From Lonicera japonica (lineage: Eukaryota; Streptophyta; Magnoliopsida; Dipsacales; Caprifoliaceae), in assembly GCA_021464415.1 (NCBI GenBank), contig CM038463.1:4154001-4218000 (forward strand): a DNA stretch of 64,000 nt, written 5' to 3'. Below are positions 1 to 10,636 of the stretch, piece after piece. The position numbers and the translations under genes are program-made. Under the pieces are notes generated by a model, which was given only the letters and a program-made list of their open reading frames with translations, searched no databases and was not told the origin of the DNA. Within the stretch, counting starts at the first letter, position 1, and each line of letters opens with the position of its first letter.

Positions 1-3000
1 ATTAGAAATACTGGACCTATGAAAGAACATGCTAAGACTCTCTGGCAGTTGCCAGAATTCCAAGAGACAAAGGCTGTACAGAATGAGCCTTTATATATTG
101 CCCAATATAATGTCACAGGCAATATTAATATACAGTTTGCTCCTCCTAAGTTCAAAGCAAAAAGCATTAGAACCGAGGAATCAAGATTTAGAAATATGGG
201 AGATTCCACTTTAGATGATCCTTCAGAAGGAGAATGTAGTAATGCTAGCACTGCTAGAATGTTACAACATGCCCCAGACTATAGACCCAGAAATTCTATA
301 GACAATCATGATATTTTGTATGAGAAGGCCAGGATCCAAAACTTTGGACATGACCTAACAGATCAAGAAAGAGACACATACAAAAAGAATCTTGATAGAA
401 GCAAATCAACTAGATATAATATGATGATATCTAGTGAGGTTATAAAAGACTTAAGAAATTCTCAGGACACGAAAGAACTCCTAAGAAAATTAAGACTTAA
501 AGAAAAAGATGAAGAACAGCATGTACTTCCAGTTGCTACAGCAATCCCAGGAGGAGACAATGCTAAGATATGTGAAACCTCTAGAAGTAGGTTTAATCTA
601 TTTGAGACTCCTGCTGCTATAAATATCCCTATTTATAGTGAAAGTATTATTAAGACTAAACCAGACTATGTCAAGGGATTACCCACGACAGCCATAGACT
701 TTCAAAGTACAAAAAATATGGCTTCAGTAGCCATCAATCCAGTAGGTATCTACCTAAATTTGGATAATGTACAAGATAGAAAGAATGCCTTAAAGGAATG
801 GCAAGATCAGATGCACATGTGCTTTGCATCTAACGAAAGTTGGGATGCAGAATCATGTAGGAGATATGCTGAACAATCCCTAAAAGGAATTGTAAAAAAC
901 TATTTAGATAGTTTAAGAACAGCAACAGACGAAGCTAGTATAGCTAAGCTAGCAAGATTTAATGAGACAAGAAATCAAAGAACTGTAAACGGTTATGTAC
1001 AACTCTTTACAGCCGAATTCATTGGTGCAAGTCATCTTGCCCAAGAATCAGAAGTAGACGTAGCAAAAACTAAGTTATCATTACTTAGTATATGCAGTTT
1101 AGACAAGATCAACGAATATAGTAATAACTATGAAACGTTGTATTATCAGATAAAAGAGTTCACTACAACTCTTAAAGACGAGTATTTTAGAAAACTCCCA
1201 GCTATTGGACACCTTCTTATTAATGAATATAGAAAGTGGCCTGGAGTTAATAATATTAAAGAAGATACTCTTGGTGAAAGAATAAATTTTGCCAAAGACT
1301 ACATTATCGCAAAGAGACGCGAGAAAGCACAAGACGCTTTGATTAAAGAGACATTTAAAAATATGCCTTCAATCAAAGATGAAAGAGACATAGCACTTAT
1401 CCAATGGGGATGTGGAAGAAGTTCTTCCAAAAGCCATAAGAAGAAACATTGGAAACAGACTTTCAAAGCTACGATTAATACAGACCCTAATAATAAAAAA
1501 TATAAATTCAGAAAATCGACTAGCTTTAGAAATCCAAAGAAGAGAAAGAAATTATTTCCCAGAAGGAGATATTTCAAAAAGAATTCAGACTCCAGAAAGA
1601 AAGTGCCTAATTATAGAAAGGGCGAAGATAGAAAACCAACAACCAATAATTCAAGGAATGAATGTTGGGTGTGTGGTAAGACTGGACATTTTGCTAGAAG
1701 CTGTTCTCAAAGAGAGAATAAAGAGATAAAACCTAGTGTTAAACTAGTAGAAGTCATGCTTACCCAAGCTGACACACAAGACTTAGACCTCATCTATAAT
1801 ATCGAATTATCAGATTTCGAAATAGATGACAATGCCAGTGTATATAGTGCGTATACAACTGAGTCAGATAGTGAACCTTCTTCCGAAGAAGAAGAAGAAG
1901 AATTCAAAGAATGTTTCGTCGTCACCACAATCGATGATAATGAAACATTAGATGAAGCTATTTATCTAGACTATGAAGAAGCCATTTACTGCTGTAGTTT
2001 AACAGATGTATGGCGATCTTCCCAACCAGAAAGAATGGTTAGAATACCACAGTGCTATACGAATCCAAGCCATAGGTGTAAATTCGAAATGAAATGTAGC
2101 CCTGCAGACTTCACTTGTGATTATTGTTTTACAATGATATCACTTGAGTTATTCATGGTATGCATTATATGCAAACTTCATTACCATGAAGATTGTTGGA
2201 GACATGAATTTCGTACTATGTACGAAAATAAGTATGATCACGTACTAGACTTAGACATAGATAAATACTATCAAGAAATTGATACAAATAGACTCAGAAA
2301 GATTAAGGAGGGAAAAAGAAAGATGGACGAGAGTCCTTTACAGACTATCCCTGATATTCCAAATCCTCTAAAAGGAATCGAAATCAGAGAACAAAATAAT
2401 CTGAGAGTTTCAACTAAAGAAAGTTTCATGAGCCTTATTGAAGTAAAGGTTCTTAACCTAGATTATCCCAGACTACTCTCTGCATTAATGGATACCGGTT
2501 GTACTGCCAGTATCTGTAAGGCAAATGCCTTTCCAGATGAGTATTATAGACCTAGCAAACAACTTATCTCCGAACGAGTTGCTAATGGTGATTACTTTGA
2601 ATTACCATTACAGACCATACCTATTTATTTCCAAATAGGAGATAATGAATTTACCCATGAATTTTATGTCATGGATCCTCCTTGTAAATTCATAGGAAAT
2701 CTTTTAATCGGAAATGATTTCCTTAGAAAGTATCAACCATTTTCTCAATATGATGATAAAATAAAATTATCTCATATCAGTGAATTTGATACTCAGACTT
2801 TGCTCATATCTAAGGATAGAGCATCAAACCTCATGCAAGTAAAACCTGCATGGAGACCCCTTCAGAGTTCTACAGCTAAGTGTGGTGAAATAGAGGAAAT
2901 TACAGCCCCTCTTAAAACCAAATGCACTTGTCCAGACAAAAAATGTTATAAACAGATAACATTAATCCAACAAGAAATTGTTGATCAGACTAGACATCAA

Positions 3001-5793
3001 CTCTTGGCTATCCAAGAAATGAAAAAAAGAAAGAAAATAGACATCAGATCCTTAAAAGTAGAAAAGGATAAGATCAAGGAATTAACAATTCCTACCACTG
3101 GAGAGAATCCTATAGAAAAATGGGAAAAAGATAAGGCATATTGCCAAATCATACCCATAAACCCAGATGCCACCATAAATGGAGGCACTTATAAGAAAGG
3201 ATATTCTCAAAGAGATAGAGAAGAATTCCAAACAGAGATAGATAGTCTACTCAAGGGTGGAATGATTCAAGAAAGCATTAGTAGACATAATAGCCTTGCC
3301 TTTTATGTTGAAAACGAATCAGAAAAGAAAAGAGGAAAAAGACAAATGGTATTAGACTATAGAGCTCTCAATAAGAATTGCGAGTTTGATTCATACAAAA
3401 TACCAGATAAGAATAATCTTATTAGTCTTATCGAAAATAGAAAGATATTTAGCAAATTTGATTGTAAGTCAGGCTTCTGGCAAATCAAAATGCACCCAGA
3501 CTCCATACCGTGGACAGCTTTTAGCGTACCACAAGGAAAGTATGAGTGGCTAGTAATGCCATTTGGATACAAAAATGCCCCACAAGTCTTTCAGAGAAGA
3601 ATAGACGGCATTTTCAGAAAATATTCAGATTTTTGCCTAGTATATATTGATGATGTACTAGTTGCAAGCCATACAGAAGAAGACCATATAGAACATCTTA
3701 GAATAATAATAGCCGAATTCGATAATCACGGTATTATTATCTCTCATAAAAAGATGCTTCTATTTCAAGAAGAAATAGATTTCATAGGAGTCCATGTTAG
3801 AAATGGAAAAATATCTCCTCTAGACCATATTACTAGAAAGATTTTAGACTTTCCAGATAGAATCATTGACAGAAAACAATTACAAAGCTTCCTTGGGTTG
3901 CTTAATTGTGCCACAGATTACCTTAGAGATTTAGCCGGAAAAAGGAGAAGCTTTACCGCTAAATTAAAAGGAACAGAAAAGACTAATCCATTTAATTGGA
4001 CAAAAGACGACATGGATATAATGACTAAATTAAAAGAAGAAGTCAAAAATATTCCTGGATTAGAGATGCCCAATGCAGAGGACATCTTCATAGTAGAAAC
4101 TGATGCTTCAGATAAGCAATGGGGTGCAATCTACTATGCTTTAGACTATCAGACAAAGAAAAAGAAATTGTGTAAATATAGCTCAGGGACATTTACTGAT
4201 CCCGAAACAAGATACACAACCCACGAGAAAGAAGTTCTCGCTATAGTAAGAGCAATAGAAAAATATATGCTCTTTCTAAGACCAAAACACTTTACAGTAT
4301 ATACAGACTCCAGCTATACTGTCGGATTTAGAGATCTAAATCTTAATAGATCAAAGACTAATAGACTAATTAGATGGAAACAATCTCTTAGTGATTATGA
4401 TTTCAGTATAATTCATATAAAAGGGAAAAAGAATACAATTCCTGATATTATTTCAAGAGAATCTGTATTTGCCGAAAATCTAATAATCTGTTTTATGATA
4501 TCAACAGACAAACAGACTAGACCAATGGAAGCAGGAGGAAGCTCCAGCAGAAAGACCAGATTTATAGATCAGGTAGAGGTCGCCAGATATCTACAAGGGG
4601 CATATGACCCTCAGACTCAAGCCGGCGAGAGAAGCAAGCCAAAGATGCCTAGACCCATCCTCGAAACTCTAGATGAAATTCTCATTCCCCCAGGAAGAAG
4701 GAGTGAAGAAATTTGTAGACAGAATAAGATAATCGGAGGAATGTTCTTCCCCGAATACAGACCAGACCAGAGGTTTCCAGATCTAGTCAAATTCAGAAGA
4801 GAATTTACTAAAGAAACTCTCACCCTAATAGACGCTCTATGGTGGAATCATTCCAACAACCTCAAGATAGAGTTCAGACAAAATTTGGTTGCTACAGCCA
4901 GATTCATGAGGATGCAGTGGATAGCTATTTCCCAGATAAATCCAGCACCTCCCAGGAACTTGATAGAAGCTCCTAGACCCCAAGAAATGACATATGCTAG
5001 AGCCACAGGTCAAATAGCACCACCAAAGGAAAATAAGATAAAAGATCTTGTTTATGAGAAAAAGAGGTTCTTCATCAATCTTCTTACCCCGTTAAGAAAG
5101 GAACGAGCGGTAGAAAATAATGAAACAATGGACCTAGACGCATTAAACTTAGACATTGCTGAAACCTTAAAGGAAATTGGCAATTATCTCTTCAATAGAA
5201 CGATTCCAGGGCATGCATCGTTTATGAAGGGGTACTGTGAAGATATACCTCAAATAAATATTTGGGGAAAAACAGACATTCCTGTAGAACTCTTGGCTAG
5301 TCAAGGACTTATTGGCCAGATTTTCATACAGAAAACCACAGACGCAGACTGTTTTGGCGAAAAGATAGCCAATTACGTTGAGACGGTCAAAGAATACCTT
5401 CCCCTTTATTTAAGAAGCTATTCTCTTGGTCCAGAAGCAGGATTCAACCATGAAATTGGAGGATTCCAGCTAGTCCGGTTCTCAGAAGAACCATGCTCAG
5501 ACGTAGAAGGACTCTGTTCAGCAGAACTCGAGCCCATTGAAGGAAAACAAAATCCTTCAGCATTAAAAGTCAACAGATCTTTGGGTATCCTAAAGATTAT
5601 GGACGAACTTTTAAGTGAAGAAAAATGGTACACAGTGTGCCACGAAGAAGACCTGATAATCCAAGCACAAGAAACCTTTGGAAGAAGGATGACCAGAGGA
5701 CAGACTAAAGGCACGGAGGTAATAATACCCACCACTACCTCCAACATTGCCAACATAGAAGAATACTGGAGCACCATTAGAGGCTCCATCTAG
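1..5793 (+). CDS. Endogenous pararetrovirus (Caulimoviridae) polyprotein, 5' end cut by window edge
   Basis: The frame is open from base 1, so the start lies outside the window; the first in-frame ATG is at 19. Residues below count from that ATG. The order is gag/coat-like region (about 240-450), CCHC zinc knuckle (C549, C552, H557, C562), a second cysteine motif CX2CX11CX2CX4HX2C (C700-C726), aspartic protease with DTG at D825, reverse transcriptase with YIDD at 1209-1212, and RNase H with acidic residues D1362, E1405 and D1430, ending near 1481. About 440 further residues of unknown function follow. The paired zinc motifs and the domain order resemble badnavirus/tungrovirus polyproteins; movement-protein sequence would be expected upstream of the window. 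There is no stop or frameshift across 5.8 kb. Genus-level placement is not possible by eye. Confidence 0.9.
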   Translation: MRNTGPMKEHAKTLWQLPEFQETKAVQNEPLYIAQYNVTGNINIQFAPPKFKAKSIRTEESRFRNMGDSTLDDPSEGECSNASTARMLQHAPDYRPRNSIDNHDILYEKARIQNFGHDLTDQERDTYKKNLDRSKSTRYNMMISSEVIKDLRNSQDTKELLRKLRLKEKDEEQHVLPVATAIPGGDNAKICETSRSRFNLFETPAAINIPIYSESIIKTKPDYVKGLPTTAIDFQSTKNMASVAINPVGIYLNLDNVQDRKNALKEWQDQMHMCFASNESWDAESCRRYAEQSLKGIVKNYLDSLRTATDEASIAKLARFNETRNQRTVNGYVQLFTAEFIGASHLAQESEVDVAKTKLSLLSICSLDKINEYSNNYETLYYQIKEFTTTLKDEYFRKLPAIGHLLINEYRKWPGVNNIKEDTLGERINFAKDYIIAKRREKAQDALIKETFKNMPSIKDERDIALIQWGCGRSSSKSHKKKHWKQTFKATINTDPNNKKYKFRKSTSFRNPKKRKKLFPRRRYFKKNSDSRKKVPNYRKGEDRKPTTNNSRNECWVCGKTGHFARSCSQRENKEIKPSVKLVEVMLTQADTQDLDLIYNIELSDFEIDDNASVYSAYTTESDSEPSSEEEEEEFKECFVVTTIDDNETLDEAIYLDYEEAIYCCSLTDVWRSSQPERMVRIPQCYTNPSHRCKFEMKCSPADFTCDYCFTMISLELFMVCIICKLHYHEDCWRHEFRTMYENKYDHVLDLDIDKYYQEIDTNRLRKIKEGKRKMDESPLQTIPDIPNPLKGIEIREQNNLRVSTKESFMSLIEVKVLNLDYPRLLSALMDTGCTASICKANAFPDEYYRPSKQLISERVANGDYFELPLQTIPIYFQIGDNEFTHEFYVMDPPCKFIGNLLIGNDFLRKYQPFSQYDDKIKLSHISEFDTQTLLISKDRASNLMQVKPAWRPLQSSTAKCGEIEEITAPLKTKCTCPDKKCYKQITLIQQEIVDQTRHQLLAIQEMKKRKKIDIRSLKVEKDKIKELTIPTTGENPIEKWEKDKAYCQIIPINPDATINGGTYKKGYSQRDREEFQTEIDSLLKGGMIQESISRHNSLAFYVENESEKKRGKRQMVLDYRALNKNCEFDSYKIPDKNNLISLIENRKIFSKFDCKSGFWQIKMHPDSIPWTAFSVPQGKYEWLVMPFGYKNAPQVFQRRIDGIFRKYSDFCLVYIDDVLVASHTEEDHIEHLRIIIAEFDNHGIIISHKKMLLFQEEIDFIGVHVRNGKISPLDHITRKILDFPDRIIDRKQLQSFLGLLNCATDYLRDLAGKRRSFTAKLKGTEKTNPFNWTKDDMDIMTKLKEEVKNIPGLEMPNAEDIFIVETDASDKQWGAIYYALDYQTKKKKLCKYSSGTFTDPETRYTTHEKEVLAIVRAIEKYMLFLRPKHFTVYTDSSYTVGFRDLNLNRSKTNRLIRWKQSLSDYDFSIIHIKGKKNTIPDIISRESVFAENLIICFMISTDKQTRPMEAGGSSSRKTRFIDQVEVARYLQGAYDPQTQAGERSKPKMPRPILETLDEILIPPGRRSEEICRQNKIIGGMFFPEYRPDQRFPDLVKFRREFTKETLTLIDALWWNHSNNLKIEFRQNLVATARFMRMQWIAISQINPAPPRNLIEAPRPQEMTYARATGQIAPPKENKIKDLVYEKKRFFINLLTPLRKERAVENNETMDLDALNLDIAETLKEIGNYLFNRTIPGHASFMKGYCEDIPQINIWGKTDIPVELLASQGLIGQIFIQKTTDADCFGEKIANYVETVKEYLPLYLRSYSLGPEAGFNHEIGGFQLVRFSEEPCSDVEGLCSAELEPIEGKQNPSALKVNRSLGILKIMDELLSEEKWYTVCHEEDLIIQAQETFGRRMTRGQTKGTEVIIPTTTSNIANIEEYWSTIRGSI

Positions 5794-6250
5794 ACCTACC
5801 AACTAGACGTTGCCAGCAGAATTCCTAGCCCAACTGATTACATCAAGGTAACAGCTGACGGCTAGCAACAGAAGCTTACGCAGAAACGTAAGCAATGACG
5901 TTTTTTTTGTAAAAACAGACCAGACGAATCTTATATTACTGTATAAAATTATTTTGTAATGTAAAGTTGCTTTAATTTCTTTAAAATTGTAAAAGCTGAT
6001 TGCAGTACAGAACCTGCACTTGTCGATGGGGCCACAAAAGCAGTACCCGAGGTGCATTATTGTTTGCAATCAACGGTGTTTTTATCAGTTTGTATAATTA
6101 TATGTAATGCAGTAGCTGTCTAGAGTGTCGGCAAGCTCCCTTCACTCACTATTCGCCTTGTGCGTCTAAAGCTGTGGGGCCTGTCCTTTTATTCCTTGTT
6201 GCTTTTAGCAGCCGGTAGCCGGTTTGTAAATTTGTATCCTCCCTATATAA
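5794..6250 (+). promoter_or_regulatory. Pararetroviral intergenic region with TATA box
   Basis: This non-coding stretch follows the polyprotein stop. TATATAA lies at 6244-6250 and probably sets the start of the pregenomic RNA near 6275. Upstream are two TGACG motifs (5856-5860 and 5896-5900), the second directly after a perfect 7-bp inverted repeat (GCTTACG at 5874-5880, CGTAAGC at 5887-5893). TGACG is the core of as-1-type elements in caulimovirus promoters, but here it is about 350 bp from the TATA box, much farther than in CaMV 35S, so the comparison is weak. Promoter location is inference from order and the TATA box. Confidence 0.55.
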
Positions 6251-6274
6251 GGAGAAGGAGTTTTCATTTGTAAG

Positions 6275-6817
6275 TACGGGTTTTTTCATTCTCAGCTTAG
6301 AGTTTTCAATTCTAGAGAGCATGAGTGAGTAAAGCTTCCTTTAGTTAACAAAAAGGAAAGCAAGTAGTTTGTAATAATAATTTTACTTGAATAAAATTAT
6401 GTTTCTCCTTCAGTACAACTTCCATTGATCTCCGAGTTCTGTTGTATTTTTCTAAAAGCTAGACTTATCTCTTGGCGGGTTTAGAAAACCTTCTCTCTAA
6501 TTCATACAAGACTGGTGAGTGGCCGGTTTTGGGTTGTTGCTGGCAGGTGCCGTAGCCGTGAAGCCGTGAGCAAGGGTGCGTTAGGCGATAAAGGCGTAGG
6601 CAGGAAACGAACGACCGATCCTTCAAAGGTGGATGAATAGCGAGAATAAACGCAGAAGCGATAGAACAGACTTTAGACGGAAAAAGAAGGCAAGAAAAGC
6701 GATCGGAAGCAAGGTGGACCAGACATCTTATTCAGGTATATTATTGTTTAAATTATTTGCGAGTACTTATTGCTAGCTAAATATTTAAGACATAGAAAAT
6801 CAGCACATAATTAATTT
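6275..6817 (+). promoter_or_regulatory. Pregenomic RNA leader: short ORF, hairpin and poly(A) signal
   Basis: The inferred leader between the TATA box and the next ORF starts with a three-codon ORF (ATG 6321, stop TAA 6330-6332). It is followed at once by a hairpin whose arms are 6334-6342 and about 6351-6361. In caulimovirids a short ORF just before a stem is the take-off point for ribosome shunting. AATAAA lies at 6390-6395, about 115 nt after the inferred RNA start, which fits the terminally redundant RNA of the family. No convincing tRNA-Met primer-binding site could be found in the leader. Confidence 0.4.
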
Positions 6818-7645
6818 ATGAGCAATATAGACAGAGATTACGAAAATTTCGTAAATCAGACAGATATTAGAAGTACCCAGCCTATATTAAGGTGGGGTCT
6901 AATTAACCCAGAAGAACAAAGACTAGTGCGTAAAGCACACTTCAGATCCGGAGGAACATTTCCTTATTTACACCACGTTTGCAAGTGGGTAACTAGAGAA
7001 GTAAGGAAACTTCCAGACTTAGAAAACGCTACAGATAATTATATCCAAGCGTTAGTACAAGATATAGACGAAGAGGAAGTAAATAATCCTCGAAGAGACC
7101 TTCCTCAAGGAAGAGACAACGCTCAAGTAAACGTTTGTGGAGGAATCCACGATCTTAGAAGTGTACTGCAAGAAACTTTAGAAAAATTAAAATTTGTGCA
7201 AAGAAGGAGACTTGCAGAGACTGCAGAATTCCTACGTGAAAACGGAGGAATAAGGCGTTTTAGATTTATAGAGACAGCCAGTACGTATAATCTACGTGCT
7301 TATAGACAGTTATTATCCAATTACGGAGACGCAGAATTAGACTCGTATATAGAAAACAATATCTTAACCCCCATAAGAGATATTGTATACGATATTAATT
7401 GGAATATTCCAAATTATAGGCTAGAAGCCTTAGACTTAATAGACTTCCCGTGGAGACCACTAACAGCCTCACAGCTTCATCAGTGTCCATACGGGTTGAG
7501 TTGGAGTGAAATTCTTAGACCTCCTACTCCACCAAGATCTCCAAGTGAACCAGATAACGATTCACCATCAGAAGACCCGTCCGATAATTTTTATACAGAC
7601 AGAAATTCACCCGGTTTAGACGAAACAGACTGGTGGTCGGACTAG
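6818..7645 (+). CDS. Pararetroviral ORF downstream of leader, unknown function
   Basis: An intact 275-codon ORF follows the viral leader by position, where caulimovirids place their first ORF(s); its codon use and its GAC/AGA-rich, AT-rich style match the polyprotein. The protein has a charged, probably helical body (residues 1-225) and an acidic Pro/Ser/Asp-rich tail from about 233 with short PPTPP and PSEP runs. No family is recognised; a relation to badnaviral P1 is only suggested by position. Because the polyprotein lies to the left and this ORF to the right of the promoter, the integrated copy is permuted with respect to the circular genome, or is part of a tandem array. Confidence 0.7.
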   Translation: MSNIDRDYENFVNQTDIRSTQPILRWGLINPEEQRLVRKAHFRSGGTFPYLHHVCKWVTREVRKLPDLENATDNYIQALVQDIDEEEVNNPRRDLPQGRDNAQVNVCGGIHDLRSVLQETLEKLKFVQRRRLAETAEFLRENGGIRRFRFIETASTYNLRAYRQLLSNYGDAELDSYIENNILTPIRDIVYDINWNIPNYRLEALDLIDFPWRPLTASQLHQCPYGLSWSEILRPPTPPRSPSEPDNDSPSEDPSDNFYTDRNSPGLDETDWWSD

Positions 7646-8178
7646 ATTCCTTATTTTAAAACAATAAGGTTAGATTAAATTAATCTAAGATAGTTCAGGG
7701 TAAGAACTTGTAATTACAAGTGGTTCCCTCATATAAGACAAGTGGTCCAACAAGTGGTCCACGTGGTCCCTAGTCAAAACAACCCTATTTGACTAAATAA
7801 GATTAAAACAACCCTATTTATCAAAATAAGTTTGAAAAATACCCTACTTATACAAAAAACTCCATGGTAAAGGTATATATATATATTGATTTTATTTTGA
7901 ATTGCTCTAGCTAGCTTTAATTAATTTAGTCTTGCCATAATTTGAACAGCTAGCTAGTACTCTTGCTGGCCTATATTTATATACATATGTAAGCAATAAT
8001 ACTGCGTGTCAATATATAGCACAAAGGTCACTGTCAAGAAGATCATAAGGGACATTTTTTCTTATCCAAACATGGATATAATTAAAGAAAGAAACTTTCC
8101 CTTTCTTTCTATTTCTAATTTATTTACTTCATTGGCTTTGAACAATGCAAGCCATCCCCCCCGCCCTTATACACCCTC
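7646..8178. other. Intergenic DNA; right end of viral insert not defined
   Basis: No gene is visible. Near 7690-7770 there are short repeats of AAGTGGTCC-like words, and at 7775-7855 a repeated CCCTATTT / CCCTACTT motif. The viral insert probably ends somewhere between 7650 and 7860, but no duplicated target site marks it. The rest is AT-rich. Confidence 0.4.
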
Positions 8179-8186
8179 TATAAATA
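8179..8186 (+). promoter_or_regulatory. TATA box of first glutaredoxin gene
   Basis: TATAAATA preceded by a C-rich stretch, about 245 bp before the ATG at 8425. A second AT run at 8284-8303 is a simple repeat and less likely to be the TATA box. Confidence 0.4.
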
Positions 8187-8424
8187 ATATATATGGGGTG
8201 ATCATGAAATCTCAAAATCCAACAAGAAAAAAGCCTAGCTAGCTCAAAGTACGTACAACACAATCATCATATTCATACAACATTATATATATATATATAT
8301 ATTCTCGTCGATCGCTTGCTTAGCCTTTTCATACATATATCTCTCTCGATCTATTCTCCGCGTCGCATAATTTTGTTTTTTCTCTGTATAGTATTAGTCG
8401 AGCAAGCAAAAGAAAGTTATTAAA

Positions 8425-8733
8425 ATGGATAGGATAAGAGACTTGGGGTCGAAGCAGGCTGTAGTGGTCTTCACAAAGAGCTGCTGTTTCATGTGCCATA
8501 GCATTAAGGCACTCTTTTACGAACTAGGTGCAAGTCCTGCAATCCATGAGCTTGACCATGACCCAAGCGGGAGGGAAATGGAGTGGGCCCTCCAACGGCT
8601 AGGGAGCAGCCCATCCGTCCCAGCCGTGTTCATTGGTGGTAAATTTATGGGCTCGGCTAAAGATGTCATATCCCTGCATATCGATGGCTCTCTCAAGCAA
8701 AAGCTCATCGAAGCAAGTGCTATCTGGTTCTAG
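8425..8733 (+). CDS. CC-type (class III, ROXY-like) glutaredoxin with altered active site
   Basis: A single-exon 102-residue protein, the usual size for plant CC-type glutaredoxins, which act in nucleus and cytosol and bind TGA bZIP factors. The thioredoxin-like features are the beta strand VVVFTKS, the active site at 20-24, cis-Pro66 after SV, and the glutathione-binding GG71-72. The active site reads C20-C21-F22-M23-C24, whereas the family normally has CC at positions 21-22 (CCMC or CCLC). Cys21 and Cys24 still form a CXXC pair, but the signature second Cys is replaced by Phe and an extra Cys sits one residue earlier. The C-terminus is AIWF, a variant of the ALWL tail used for partner binding in ROXY proteins. 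The ATG gives the family's usual N-terminus (MDRIRDL). Confidence 0.93.
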   Translation: MDRIRDLGSKQAVVVFTKSCCFMCHSIKALFYELGASPAIHELDHDPSGREMEWALQRLGSSPSVPAVFIGGKFMGSAKDVISLHIDGSLKQKLIEASAIWF

Positions 8734-8757
8734 CTAGTACCCATAAATTAAACACTG

Positions 8758-8790
<33 letters not shown>

Positions 8791-10445
8791 CATGTTAGAT
8801 CGAGTTTCATGTTAATACATTAAAACTAACTCCCAAATTACCATGTTACACAACATTGTATAAAGGGTTTCACTGTTTAACTTTTGCTGCTCCGGTGATA
8901 TATATAAAACGTCACACTCATAAAAGTGTCTTTCAAGTCTCTAAATATTTTCGGGTAGTTACTAGCTAGTTGAAGATTTTGTTAGTGCTTGTGTGTGTTT
9001 GAGCGTGCATTTTAAGCTTTCTTAGCTTGGTTGTTTTTTATATTTTTGTTATGTCAAATTAGAGATAACATGTGCATTCAGAAAAGAATTCTCATATGAT
9101 CTACCTCTCATTTTTGACAATTGTCCCTTTTTAACTCATTCGCAAGAATTGCTCAACTTGCTATATATTGTTCCCAAAAGTTCAATCTTTTGAAGTTTTT
9201 CAAGCCCTAGGTAAGGTTTATGCCTTTTTGTTTGTTTCTCTCTTATATTAATAAAATTTTCATAGCTGTTGATTAAAATAAAAGAAAAAAAAAATCTCTT
9301 AGAAGAAAGTTTTCAAGACGTACAACTTTGAATCAATGATCAAAATTATTTCAACTGAGCTTATCCCCTGAATAGTCAGTAATACCTACCGATCACAAGT
9401 GATATTTCCACATTCATGCATATAGTGGTACTATAATTTCTCTTACTTTAGTTCAACTGTGATAAATTTGTAAGATTCGTATATCTGGAACACTAATCCC
9501 ATGAGTACTAACTCCTACAGAAGTATATCTTATTAATTTTCCAACTCTTTGGCCCCCCTAAAGAAACTGGAGATCAAAAGGCCATTATCATTCAGCGAGG
9601 GACAAAAAGGCGAGACTTAAGTATTTATGCCAAAAATATGGCCTAAGCCTGTGGTTATACAGAAAAAAAGCCACCTATATGGCCATGCATGTGAAGTATG
9701 CTGGACAATATATTATCCCACTCAATACAACCATACATAATACATACGTGCATAAAAGAAATTTTATTTTTTTTTAAATCCTTGACACATGTGCACGTTC
9801 ACCACACACGCATAACTACATACCCTGTGCACTGACTATAAACAGCGCTGCTGATGACCGAATCTGTTTAATTTTTGTCAAAAGAAAACTGGCTCTTCCT
9901 CATTATGCAAAAGTGCAGCCCGGCCTGCATTAATTCGCACATGTTTAACACGGTACTGATCTTGGAAACAATATAAATGGATGAATAGACTTTAATGCTC
10001 ACGCGTGAGAAGGAATTGCGCAAGTTGGTGGGGGAGGAAATACAAAGAATCATAGCCACCGAAAGCTGTCTCATTTTGTAATCTTGACCAGAGAATAAAA
10101 TAAGAGGAGATGATTTTGAGAATCTTGAGAAAATTACTTGGCCACCTCTTCGGAATTTTGAGCCTTTATTGTACTTTACACTGCAGAGTAATCAAGACCA
10201 TCCCCATCACCAACTTTGAACACATATATCATGACCAAGAACAAATATTAAACAAATTAATCAAATTTTATATATTAGACGGTCCTAATTACTTCATCGT
10301 GTAGATTCATTCAAAGCATGAACAGAATAAATATCTTCAACTTGTTCATCAATCTGTGGAGAACAAAATAGTATCTATCCCCAAAAAGTAACTTCACTAG
10401 TCTTTGGCATCTAAGCAAAAGTACGTCGTCTTTTGAACGACTTTT
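8734..10445. other. Intergenic DNA between the two glutaredoxin genes
   Basis: It starts with a CT then AT simple repeat (8757-8790), presumably in the 3' UTR of the first gene. The remainder is AT-rich with no coding signal or recognisable element; small ORFs at 9868-10074 and 10110-10304 look like chance. Confidence 0.5.
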
Positions 10446-10455
10446 TATATAAATA
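10446..10455 (+). promoter_or_regulatory. TATA box of second glutaredoxin gene
   Basis: TATATAAATA lies about 180 bp before the ATG at 10637, followed by a CT-rich leader with no upstream gene, as usual for a short plant promoter. Confidence 0.5.
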
Positions 10456-10636
10456 GAGTAGCACGATAATACAGAAAACATCAACCTTCAACCTTATCAG
10501 TACCCTCTTCCTCACTCTCCCCTTCAAACACCAGTACACCATCAGATTGATCAATCTGATCGGTTGTGATATTAATCCTAATTAAGCCACACGATCTTTA
10601 ACTTAATATCATCTATCTCCAGTTTCTTGATTAAAG

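Noticed and set aside
6065..6085. TTTTTATCAG as a tRNA-Met primer site
   Set aside because: It lies upstream of the TATA box and matches too few bases.
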